Part shown: one piece after another, positions 42,464 through 52,186 of the stretch
Layout of the letters: each line of letters opens with the position of its first letter
Position numbering within the stretch: position 1 is the stretch's first letter
Source of the DNA: Nemertoderma westbladi
Taxonomy: Eukaryota > Xenacoelomorpha > Nemertodermatida > Nemertodermatidae
Reading direction: 5' to 3'
DNA: 52,186 bases
Assembly: GCA_032718475.1 (NCBI GenBank)
Contig: JAUCBJ010008521.1
Coordinates: forward strand, 1 to 52,186
The notes under the pieces: generated by a model
The model's input: the letters and a program-made list of their open reading frames with translations, nothing else
What the model was told of the DNA's origin: nothing
The model's database searches: none
Position numbers and translations under genes: made by a program

Positions 42464-43567
42464 TACCGGTCGGACGGTAAACTGTAGGCCTGATCCGAAC
42501 CGGTACTTACAGGTACAGCAGTATTATTTCGATTGTGATATATTGTATATTAGTAGGCTGCTTAAGAGAGTAGGGACGGTACACCCCTTATTTCTTTTAG
42601 AGCTTACATATTTCTGTCAGTTTTATTTATCTGTAAGGGTAATATTGAGCAGAAGGCGTGTAAGCCTGCTCAGATTGTGTAAATAATTTATAGGCCGGAT
42701 TGTTGTCTAACTGTTGTTAGGTCTGAGTCGATTGCAGTGTATGTAGAGTGTCTGTCCGATAAAGTGCTAGTTAGGAAGGTGGAGGCATCCAGTGCTGTAA
42801 GGTAAATCCTCCCCGAAAGAATAAGTCGTACTACTTGGTTAGAACGCCTACTAACTAACCATTTCGGAGTCTGTATATACTGTAGTTTATTTAGGCTTGA
42901 CAGTAGTCTGCCAGCATTTGGTCTGTGTTTTATTTGAATAGTCTGTACGGGTAGCGTAATATTTATTATTCAGAGTTTATGCGAGTATTCGCAACCTCCA
43001 ATTCCCCAAGTTTATTCCTACAGTAATTGTGCTTGTTATACATACCGTTATAGTTAAATTAACCCCGGTACTACATCAGGGCTGCTTGGCGTAGGTAAAG
43101 AATGGTGATTTTGTGCTCCGGTCACTCCAGCAGATACCGTGGTTCTTTTGGCTCTTCACGTATATTTATGTAATATGGGACCCCTTATCGAACTACATAC
43201 AGTATGTATTGAAGGGACCTAATTTTAGGGACTACCGCGACTGGTACTTACAATGTTTTCACCTGGACTACCGCTACCGGTACTTACAGTGTGTTGTGTC
43301 CTATTGCAGATTATTTCTGATCTTAGGGTAAATTAATGATTATTACTACTGCTGTACCGTGGATTTTGGTTTTATCGGTATTCAATCAATGGAATTATGT
43401 TAATAAAAAACATATTGTTTATATTGTTCTGACATTATGATTTTGTCATTGTGGCAGCCTATGGCAAATACAATTTGATTTGATCTCGCTCAACCAGTCT
43501 TTCTGTTCACTAATTCATAATTAGGCCTACACAAGACCTAGAGTTTGAGTTATTTAGACTGGTAACA
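42464..43567 (+). repeat. Probable 5' LTR of the Ty3/gypsy element
   Basis: The right end CTGGTAACA is followed by TTTGGTGACCCGGACGAG, which looks like a primer-binding site opening with TGG. Part of it (43175-43413) is repeated after the truncated pol at 47611-47849. The left end (TGTACCGGTCGG at 42464) is a guess. Confidence 0.5.
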
Positions 43568-43868
43568 TTTGGTGACCCGGACGAGATTTGTTTATATTTG
43601 TGTAATGCCCTCAATGTGTCTCTATCTGGAAGTACCGGTACTGATGATATGCCTACTGGCCTAATCCCTGAAGTCTGCTAGGCGTAGGCTGACCATTAAA
43701 AAAAGTAACCTACCAATGTATCCTATCTGGGCCTACTGTAATTGAAGCTTCAAGTACTGAATTACGGTTACACTGAGTGTTGAATTAGTTTACCGACTGG
43801 ACCAAGTACAGAAGTACTAGTACTGCAGTACAGCTATTATATTCTTAAGAGAACGAACGGCATTTAGA

Positions 43869-45119
43869 ATGGATAAGGACGAAGTCGCTAAAGCCATAAA
43901 TGATGCGTTAGAGAGTCAACGTGCGATCCATGAAGCTGCTATGAATGCAATGCGGGATCAGTTTGATTCACACTCTAAAACTCAACGAGAAGAATATAAT
44001 AGCGCCATTGGTGATTTGAATGATCAGTTCCGTTCCCAATTAGGTAAACTTCAAGCCGAGGTTAGTGAGTCCCGAGATTTTATTAAAAATAATCGGAAAG
44101 AATTTAAAATATCTGGTTGTATTAAGGACCGAGATGCTAAGGATACTTTGGTGTATAGTAGTTTGTTGAAACAGCTTGATAATGCCATTCAGAAGGGATA
44201 TTCAGATGCTGAGATTGTTATGGGCATTATCAGAGCTATTGATTCAAAACTTCCATTACGCAGTTTTTTAGAGAGTAGGGATTCATTATCACTTAGTGAA
44301 GCTCGGAAGTTTATTCGTAGTCACTATAGGGAAAAAGGGCCTACCGAACTTCATCATCTATTGAGTGACGCAACTCAGGATCCTTCTGAAGATGCCCAAT
44401 CATTTGTTCTTCGTGTTTTAAATTTGCGACAAAAATTGAGTTTTGCTTCGCAGAAACACGGTACTAAGTTTAATTATGATCCTGAACTTATTCGTCAGAT
44501 GACTATGCATGCAATAAATACAGGTTTGTCTAATGAAGCAGTTCGAAGTGATTTAAAACCTTTATTGGAATCAGACTCCATTGTTCCTGATGAAACCCTT
44601 CTGGAGGCTTTAAACACTTCAACCAATAAGGAAAACGAACGATTGGAAAAACTAAAATCGGCTAAAATCGCAAAACAGGTTAGTCAGAAAGCATCTGTTA
44701 CCTCAGTTTCTTCGAGTAGCTCATCACCCCCTGATGGAGCTACTGTAAATGTTGATGTCAAAGGTAAGCCTAAGAAAGACAATTTGGTCGATGAAGTCCG
44801 CGCTTTGTCTCAGCAAATATCTAGCCTAACAGCTGGAATGCAGAAACCAGCAGTAGTCCGACCTAGATATAAACACATGGATGATAAGGATCAAGCTGAT
44901 TCTGTGAATTCTCGTCGTCCTACTCGTTTGTGTCCTCAGTGTCAGTTGTTAAATTCGAGTGGTGTGGCTGCAAGCTGCAATCACTGCTTTAAGTATAGTA
45001 GCTCTGAACACTTTGCTATAGGATGTAGAAAAGTGAGAAATAGTGGTCCTAACAACAGTGGCAACCAGTCCCAGGGAAACGGGAACCGGCTGTTTCCAAG
45101 GGACGGGCAACAGTCGTGA
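43869..45119 (+). CDS. Ty3/gypsy Gag
   Basis: 416 codons. A coiled-coil N-terminus (about residues 5-75), a capsid-like helical region (about 85-250), a Ser-rich linker, and a zinc-binding cluster near residue 357 (CPQC...CNHC...H-x4-C) followed by a Gly/Asn/Gln tail. It is intact. The stop TGA at 45117-45119 overlaps the start of the next frame at 45116, as expected for a programmed -1 shift into Pol. Confidence 0.85.
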   Translation: MDKDEVAKAINDALESQRAIHEAAMNAMRDQFDSHSKTQREEYNSAIGDLNDQFRSQLGKLQAEVSESRDFIKNNRKEFKISGCIKDRDAKDTLVYSSLLKQLDNAIQKGYSDAEIVMGIIRAIDSKLPLRSFLESRDSLSLSEARKFIRSHYREKGPTELHHLLSDATQDPSEDAQSFVLRVLNLRQKLSFASQKHGTKFNYDPELIRQMTMHAINTGLSNEAVRSDLKPLLESDSIVPDETLLEALNTSTNKENERLEKLKSAKIAKQVSQKASVTSVSSSSSSPPDGATVNVDVKGKPKKDNLVDEVRALSQQISSLTAGMQKPAVVRPRYKHMDDKDQADSVNSRRPTRLCPQCQLLNSSGVAASCNHCFKYSSSEHFAIGCRKVRNSGPNNSGNQSQGNGNRLFPRDGQQS

Positions 45120-47610
45120 AGAATAGTCAAACTCAAAAGTCCCCTACTAAAGTTTATAGAGCCCCAAGTAAACCAACTGAAGAAGAATTATTTTTGTGCA
45201 GTTTAACTAGTTCACCCAATAATGGAAATGAAAAATTAGTTAAGTTAGTTGGACGGCAGTGTACTGTGTCATGTTGGCTCAATGGAGTTAAGTGCGAGGC
45301 CTTGTGGGATTCAGGAGCGCAGGTCTGTGTAGTTTCTAAACTCTGGGTGGAACAGAACATGCCAGAGTCTGAAATACATTCGATAGGAGACTTATTAGAT
45401 TCCAATCTCTCACTTAAAGCAGCTAATGGTTCTAATATTCCATATCTTGGGTGGATTCCTGTTAAATTCAAGTTGAGTGACTCATGCCAAGATAATGTAG
45501 GAGGGGATAACTCGACATGTTGATTGTGGTTCCAGTATTAGTAGCAGCTACCAACAATATCACCAGACCAATTATTGGATATAATGTGATTGAGTTGTAT
45601 ACTGCTAGCCGAGTAAAAAACTGTGTCGACCTTGAGAGTGTTGATAGTGAGATTGCGGCAGCTTTTCGAATTAAATGCAGTCGTGCTAACGAGTTTGTTA
45701 AGGTCACTTTGAGTAATCAAGACTCGTTGAATGGGAATACTGCAAGAACTGGAAAGAAACCAACAATATTGCGTCCAAAGATTGTTAGCGATATTTGTGT
45801 TAGTGTTCTCAGTTCTAACATTTCGAACAATGATTCAAAGTTATTTCAAGGAAATGAAGAACTGAATCTCCATTTCCCAGATATCAATGTTGTTGATTGT
45901 TTAGTTGATATTAGTCGATCTAACGAATCTCGCTCAACATTTGTAGTCTACCTCGAAAACACATCTGCTAAAACTGTTCGTATTCCTCCATTAACAGTTA
46001 TTGGTACAGTTCATTCGATCAAGTCACTGTTTCCTTTTGAATTATTAGAACCTGGTGAAGTTTGTGAGAATATCTTGACTGATTATCCGACAGTGTCAGT
46101 GTCAGCTGTAAATGCTTCATTAACCATTGAAGAAAAGATTACTGCAATAGTAGATAAAGCTGAACTGAATTCTCAGTCTGAAAAAGACAAACTTCATAAA
46201 TTTCTTTTAGAGGAAAAGGATGTGTTTTCCCAAGATAGTAATGACATTGGTAACATTCCTTCTCTTCAAATGAATATTGAATTAACTGATCAAGTTCCAG
46301 TTCGTAGAACCTACCAGTCAATTCCTCGACCAATGTATGAAGAAGTTAAAACTTATCTTAATGATTTGATCAGGAATGGATTCATTGAGAAATCGAACTC
46401 ACCTTATGCAGCACCGTTAATTTGTGTTAGGAAATCTTGTGGCGGATTGAGAGTCTGTGTTGATTATCGTGCACTAAATAACAAAATAATTCGTGATCAA
46501 CATCCATTGCCAAAGATTCAAGATTTAATCGACAACCTGGGAGGTAAAGAGTGGTATTCTCTACTAGATGAAGCCAGAGCTTACCATCAGGGCTATGTTA
46601 GAGAAGATTGTCGAAAGGTTACTGCATTTGTGACACCCTGGGGACAGTACCAGTAGATTCGAATTCCCTTTGGCTTATCCAATGGTCCAAGCTGCTTTCA
46701 GAGGAAAATGGAAGAAATATTAGAAGATGACCGCGATGAAATATGCAACCCTTATCAAGATGATATCATTGTATATAGTAATGAGTTTGAAAAACATCTC
46801 ATTGATATTCGAACAGTTTTCCACAAGTTGAGATCTGCAGGTGTGAAACTAAAAATTGAGAAATGTCTACTCTTTCAACGGAAAATTAGATTTCTTGGTT
46901 TTATAATTTCGAAGGATGGACATTCCATTGATGACTCTAATATAGAGGCAGTCCTTAAGTTATAGGAAAGTAAGATTGAAAGTATTGGCCAACTACGGAA
47001 GATATTAGGATTTTTGAATTATTACCGCAAATTCATAAAGAACTTTGCACAGAAGGCGAAACCGCTCTATGAACTATTGAAGATTGAGAATTGTTGTATG
47101 TCACAGAAAAAGACTAAAAATGGACAAGTACCATCCAGTCAAGCCATTTCGTTGTCTGTTTATCATTATGAAGTTCTTCATAAACTGATTGATGCTGTCA
47201 TTAGCTCTGAAGTAATGGTGTACCCAGATTTTTCCAAGCCCTTTGTTTTGACAACAGATGCTAGCGCCGATGGTCTTGGTGGAGTTTTATATCAGAAACA
47301 AAGGGATGGTAATCTAAAAGTTGTTGCTTACGCCTCTCGTTCTTTGACTCCACCTGAAAAGAATTACCACTTACACTCTGGTAAACTCGAATTTTTAGCG
47401 CTTAAGTGGTTGGTTACTGAGAAGTTTCGTGATTATCTACTCTATACTTCTCATTTCACAGTTTATACCGATAACAACCCACTTGTCTATGTGAAAACCA
47501 CCGCTAAGTTGAATGCTACCGGTCTCCGTTGGATGGCTGAACTGGCAGATTTTAATTTTGACATTGTGTATAAACCAGGCAAGAGTAATACTGATGCCGA
47601 CTTTCTTTCT
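45116..47610 (+). pseudogene. Ty3/gypsy Pol (protease, RT, RNase H), truncated
   Basis: 45116-45523 carries the protease with ALWDSGAQVCVVS. A frameshift near 45500 moves to the frame of 45517. Reverse transcriptase follows, with RRTYQSIPRPMYEEV, CVDYRALN and YQDDIIVYS (the YxDD box at about 46760). In-frame stops TAG lie at 46654-46656 and 46963-46965. RNase H has TTDASADGLGGVLY and YTDNNPLVYV. The frame then runs into LTR sequence at 47610-47611 without any integrase. The copy is dead. Confidence 0.85.
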
Positions 47611-47849
47611 ATGGGACCCCTTATCGAACTACTTACAGTATGTATTGAAGGGACCTAATTTTAGGGACTACCGCTACCGGTACTTACAATGTTTTCATCT
47701 GGACTACCGCTACCGGTACTTACAGTGTGTTGTGTCCTATTGCAGATTATTTCTGATCTTAGGGTAAATTAATGATTATTACTACTGCTGTACCGTGGAT
47801 TTTGGTTTTATCGGTATTCAATCAATGGAATTATGTTAATACAAAACAT
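47611..47849 (+). repeat. Fragment of the gypsy 3' LTR
   Basis: Matches 43175-43413 almost base for base, starting at ATGGGACCCCTTATCG. Both ends are cut: the left at the join to pol, the right where the inverted family 1 element begins. Confidence 0.8.
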
Positions 47850-47858
47850 GTTACATAC

Positions 47859-49118
47859 TGTACGCGCTTTTGAAGACCTTTAGCAGTTTAACCTGCCAAA
47901 ATTTATATGTCTTTTGGTTTATAAATCGACTCTAGAAGATGACAATATTTAATACCAATAAACACAACATTAGCAGAAGCCAGCCTAGTGCGCGTCCATT
48001 CACCCGCTGGATATTCCCGGGAGACTGGATTCTGAGGGCTTAGATTATTATTGCAGTGAAGCTTACTGTATTATTCGATTGATCGTTAATAAATAATTTC
48101 TGACTAATATTATTCACTTTCGGGAAATATTAACCGTTCCTTTAGGACGTGGCGCTCTATCTAAGTAAACAGAGCTATGACTTATACTAATCACAACGGT
48201 AAGTCGGTAAGGCTTATGATTCACGTATGAGGCGCATTCTTTAGGAAATGCTTAGTTATCCGTCACAATCATGCACACTACCGGTAACACACAATACTGC
48301 TCACTAATTTGCCGACCGTCAATGTATTTTATCATATATAAAGCGAACAACAATTGACTCATGTAGGGCTTATCAAATAGCATTAAATTCAATACAAACC
48401 ACAATAATATAAGTCGCAATCGCTATATATAACCCGCCTCTCTAACCTGTAGTGTATCAAGAAAATTTGGAAATTTGGGTTCTTTATAAATGTTCTCCAA
48501 ATAATATTCAATCAAAACACAACAGTAAACAGCATTAAGACGGTAGGTTAAGATATGATATGAACCGATATGTACAGTGATATGCACTGTTATGCACTGA
48601 GTTGAACTGATAACAGTCATACGCTCTATAATTTAAGCCTACTAATGTTTCTTTTAAAGTATGAAAACAATTAACTCTAGAGCCGGTGTTTCTGGCTTAG
48701 ACAGCAATAACAACAAAGTATCAAGTGAAAACAGTAAGACTGTACACTCTCCTTATGATCGACCGAAAAGCTACACGTCGACAGGAAAAATCGCTCTGAT
48801 TGGCTCAAGCCAAACAAAGAACCATGCATCCAATGGCTGTTTCCATGTCAGCAACCAGCTGTTAGATGTCGTAATATGAATCATCACGGCTAAGCTATGA
48901 AAGGTATTTGCCGCATTGCAGGTTTTTGTCTTACCATGTCCGCTAAAACACGTATATAGCAGAATGACTTTTATGTCCGTTAAAACACCTGTAACGGTAC
49001 CTTGAGGGCGAGGGGAATATATATACAGTTAGAGAACCCTTTTAGAGTATTCCAGCGCCTGGGGGGAAACTGGATTGCGAAGCAAAAGGGCCAGTTATAT
49101 CCCACAGAAGCTTTTACA
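47859..49118 (-). repeat. Long terminal repeat, family 1, inverted copy
   Basis: Read on the minus strand, it starts TGTAAAAGCTTCTG after the purine tract CTGGGAGCGG and ends GCGCGTACA. About 1260 bp; very close to 2140-3369. Confidence 0.78.
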
Positions 49119-49196
49119 CCGCTCCCAGAAAATGGGATTTGAGTCTATAAAATATACAAAATCACAGTTTCTAATATACGTAAATACTCTAAACAG

Positions 49197-50090
49197 TTAG
49201 TCTTTCTTGCGCGGACGGCGTTTACGCAGTTTTTTAAAGCTAGCAAGAGTCCTTTTCTCTTTGGGGCGAGCCACTTTACAAGGAGGGCTATAACTCCTGG
49301 GTGAAGGGTGCAATATGATTGCATCAGAGGGTGTAGGATTATGGTCGGTGTATCCGTCAGTCGAAGTACCGGGTTGATTGACATCAACGTCAGGTGAGAG
49401 GGGTCTAACGGCTGTGAGAGCTCGTTTCAAGACAGCCGCTCTTACGGGTCCTTTACGAGTGGTCTGAACGAGGGCCGTGGGTGGATCATAGGCAGTTAGA
49501 AACTTCCGGGGTTTAATGGTCCTTTCCAACTCGCGTTCGCGGGCTCGGTATTCGTAAGGCCTTCGATGTACTTCCTGCAACTCGGGGTGTGAGTTAACAA
49601 ATAAGTCTCCATAGTCCGGATCCTGACGGATATAATTGATTAAGTTATAGGAATGAAGGTCGCTAGGATTAACACTCCTGAGAAATTTGCGTACGAATTT
49701 GGTTGAAATACATTCTCCGACGCGCTTCAGCAGCTCGTAACTTGATATGCGTGATTTCTGTTCAACCGAAGCGAATAGATAAGGATGGAACGCATAAACT
49801 CCTTCGTAAGCGCGTCCGGGATAATAGCGATGGCGCGAATCACAATGTAAATCAGCATTCGCTTCCCAAGCTCTGATGTAACGTAGTGTGATCATTTCAT
49901 CTACGCTTTCCAAATCGTGATTAAAAGGGCAATCGAAACTGGCATGTCCCTTTAGTTGACAATGGTGACATTGAGTCATAAATTGAGGGCAAACCGCAAA
50001 GATATGCAAGTTATTGAGTCTGCAATATGCGCAATAAATTTCCATAGTCGGTTGTTCTTGGAAATAGGAACAGCGGACATTGGTGTTCAT
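49197..50090 (-). CDS. Triple CCHC zinc-knuckle protein, second copy
   Basis: 297 codons, intact, about 16 residue changes from 1168-2061; all knuckle residues are kept. As in the first copy, knuckle 1 lies upstream of the ATG in a frame that opens right after TGA at 50247-50249. A minus-strand TATA box is near 49015-49030 in the LTR downstream, so the gene must be read from an upstream promoter. Confidence 0.75.
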   Translation of the reverse strand: MNTNVRCSYFQEQPTMEIYCAYCRLNNLHIFAVCPQFMTQCHHCQLKGHASFDCPFNHDLESVDEMITLRYIRAWEANADLHCDSRHRYYPGRAYEGVYAFHPYLFASVEQKSRISSYELLKRVGECISTKFVRKFLRSVNPSDLHSYNLINYIRQDPDYGDLFVNSHPELQEVHRRPYEYRARERELERTIKPRKFLTAYDPPTALVQTTRKGPVRAAVLKRALTAVRPLSPDVDVNQPGTSTDGYTDHNPTPSDAIILHPSPRSYSPPCKVARPKEKRTLASFKKLRKRRPRKKD

Positions 50091-50246
50091 GGGCGTATCG
50101 TGGTCTTTCGATGCGCATAACCGACAACGTTGCCGAGAAACATAGTTGGCATGGCGATAATTGTACGCAGTGAGACACTGTGGACCTTGATACCGTTCTA
50201 GGATATAATCGTTGTCGCTGTTCCGGGCGCGATAGGCTGAATCTCC

Positions 50247-50653
50247 TCAGATTCTAGGCATATTGGTTCGTCTTCCCAGCCTGTTACGAATAGAATTTTC
50301 GTGATCTATTCTCGGTTTACCGTTACGACTCCGCTGGGTATGATATTTAAATAGAACCATTTCCCTTTCGGTGTCTACATCGTTCGTATCATGTAAATCG
50401 ATAGGATGGCCGGTAGTTAGGAAGTCCATATACGCACTATTACGATGCGTATAGCGAGAGGTGAATTTTCGCTAGTCCAATTCACGCGTAAGTTGCTCTT
50501 GGGACATCGGCGGTTCGATATAACGACCATCGTCCTCCGTAATGGTTGGATCGGCTTCACCGCGTATCAAGCTATCCACAAATGCTTGCAAAGGTAGAGT
50601 ATATCACTCCCTGATACCAAGATCATCTTCTATCAACTCCGTCATATCTGTTA
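50247..50653 (-). pseudogene. Upstream ORF of triple-knuckle gene, second copy
   Basis: Counterpart of 612-911. This copy lacks the extra base and stays in frame to the TGA at 50247, but has an earlier TAG near 50472 (GACTAG where the first copy reads GACTAT). The bottom part from ATG 50429 is open. Confidence 0.5.
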
Positions 50654-51421
50654 TCTGAGTTTATTAATATTATAATGAGTTTATGTTTAGGCGAGCGGGC
50701 GTCGCTGCCTACCTTTCTTTGCCCCCGGACAGTGGGATACTCAGCGCCGATGTACCGTCGTCGAGGTGTTTACGCCAACATGTAGCAACCGCATGACAAC
50801 GATAACCGGCACAAGTCACTCCACTGTCCGTCCCAAAGGCTTGAATCCACTTTAGGTTCTTTCTATAGGAGAGTTGGGCTACTTTCACAATTGCGACTAG
50901 CTACTGTAAACACACCTTAGCAGTAACATTCACCTACAAACGCACAAATTCCACACAACTGTCACCAATTGTACACATACAGGCCATTTGTCCGTTAGTC
51001 AGTGCATTCCAGAATGTCACGTTATTACTGTGTATCCTTGGATACTAACAGTGTGTTATGTATTCTCTATGCTATGCAATGTGTCAAGCTTTCTATTGTT
51101 CTCTTAACTTGCTTCTAATTCTAGCGTGGGTGTTGCTATGGTGACATTATGGAATGCTAGCGGTAGAATTAGGGTAATTCTCATGCATACAGATCTGGGA
51201 TGCTATTTAATAATAATTCTTTAATTGTCAATATCCTCTTTATACATGATTTTATTAATTTTATCGGCTATTGACTATATGTTGGAGATTCTCGCACTCT
51301 AATACACTCAATAGGATGAATCTCCGCTCCCATGATCTATTAATTAATGGAATTTTGGGGATGTTATAAATTGCATAAAACGACAATTTATGAAATTCAT
51401 CTAAAATATGAATTTAAATTT

Positions 51422-52186
51422 TGTAAAAGCTTTTGTGGGATAACTGATACGTTTGCCTATGCTGGCCAGTTCCCCCCCAGGCGCTGGAATACTCTAAAAA
51501 GGTTTTCTAACTGTATATATATTCCCCTCGCCCGCAAGGTACCTTTACAGGTGTTTTAACGGACATAAAAATCATTCTGCTATATACGTGTTTTAGCGGA
51601 CATGGTAAGACAAAAAACTTGTAATGCATCAACCACCTTTCACAGTTTAGCCGTGATGATTCATATTACGACATCTAGCAGCTGGTTGCTGACATGGAAA
51701 CAGCCATTGGCCGCGTGGTTCTTTGTTTGGCTTGGGCCAATCAGGGCGGTTTTTCCTGTCGACGTGTAGCTTTTCTGCCGATCATAAGGAGAGTGTTCAG
51801 TCTTACTGTTTTTTCTTGATACTTTGTGGTTATTGCTGTCTAAGCCAGAAACACCGGCATTTTTGGATAGATACTGCTGTACCGTAAACTGCTTGAATTA
51901 TCGAAAGTATAAACTGTTACCTAATCTCACGAATCGAATCACAATTAATTAATCAATCAAATCGAAAGACAGCATTAACTCACTTAATTTAATTGCATTA
52001 ATCATATTGTTTGTACTGTTATTTTACCGTCAGTTATTAATTGTACCTATTTGTTGATGGAAATATTGTTATTTGGATAATACGGATAAATCACCCAATT
52101 CCCAATTTTCTTGATAACACTACAGGTTAGAGAGACCGGCTATATATAACAATTGCGATTTATATTAATGTGGTGTGTATTGAATC
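51422..52186 (+). repeat. Long terminal repeat, family 1, partial
   Basis: Starts TGTAAAAGCTTTTGTGGGAT and follows 2140-2860 to the window end, with the TATA block at about 51513. It faces away from the neighbouring inverted element. It could be a separate insertion, a solo LTR, or the other terminus of an element with inverted ends. Confidence 0.75.

Larger units (their letters stand above)
47859..51258 (-). mobile_element. Triple-knuckle LTR retroelement, inverted copy
   Basis: Inverted copy of 1-3369 with the same gene order. The homology reaches at least 51258, opposite base 1 of the window. 51259-51421 is AT-rich with no feature I can name, and then an LTR in the opposite direction begins. 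Confidence 0.78.

Overview
This is a repeat-dense stretch of an animal nuclear genome. The evidence is a spliced host gene with GT-AG introns, BEL/Pao-like and Ty3/gypsy-like LTR elements, RTE-like and CR1-like LINEs, TIR elements and many minisatellites. A marine invertebrate is my best guess (secreted alpha-carbonic anhydrase, this mix of element families, frequent AGGCCTAC words), but the species cannot be fixed from sequence alone. No bacterial features, CRISPR arrays, rRNA or tRNA genes were seen.

Layout. 1-3369: 3' half of an LTR element whose last gene encodes three CCHC zinc knuckles, followed by a 1.23-kb LTR. 3370-4929: TIR element with long G/C hairpins and 163-bp subrepeats. 4930-7059: 3' remnant of a second triple-knuckle LTR element. 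7060-9486: old repeats. 9487-17436 (minus): four-exon alpha-carbonic anhydrase gene, 279 codons after splicing. Its third intron (6.2 kb) is filled by a 72-bp minisatellite and an RTE-like LINE. 17437-20989: minisatellites and AT-rich DNA. 20990-24390: RTE-like LINE interrupted inside its endonuclease by a CR1-like LINE. 24391-26660: small repeats. 26661-29140 (minus): broken, unrecognised gene with an acidic N-terminus, a Gly-Val-rich repeat, a MADS-like segment and a PHD-like finger. 29486-40944: complete LTR element (577/579-bp LTRs, 5-bp target duplication) with a BEL/Pao-type Gag-protease and no visible reverse transcriptase or integrase. It instead carries a DEDD-type 3'-5' exonuclease-like gene and a triple-knuckle gene. 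41209-42344: solo LTR of the first family. About 42464-47849: decayed Ty3/gypsy element lacking integrase. 47859-51258: inverted copy of the 1-3369 element. 51422-52186: another LTR of that family in plus orientation.

How it fits together. One host gene is recognisable with confidence; nearly everything else is mobile. Two points stand out. First, a triple-zinc-knuckle gene sits just before the 3' LTR in two different LTR families, once beside an exonuclease-like gene in an element that lost its polymerase. Second, the carbonic anhydrase intron holds about 60 copies of a 72-bp unit that contains the gene's own 3' splice site and the first bases of its last exon.
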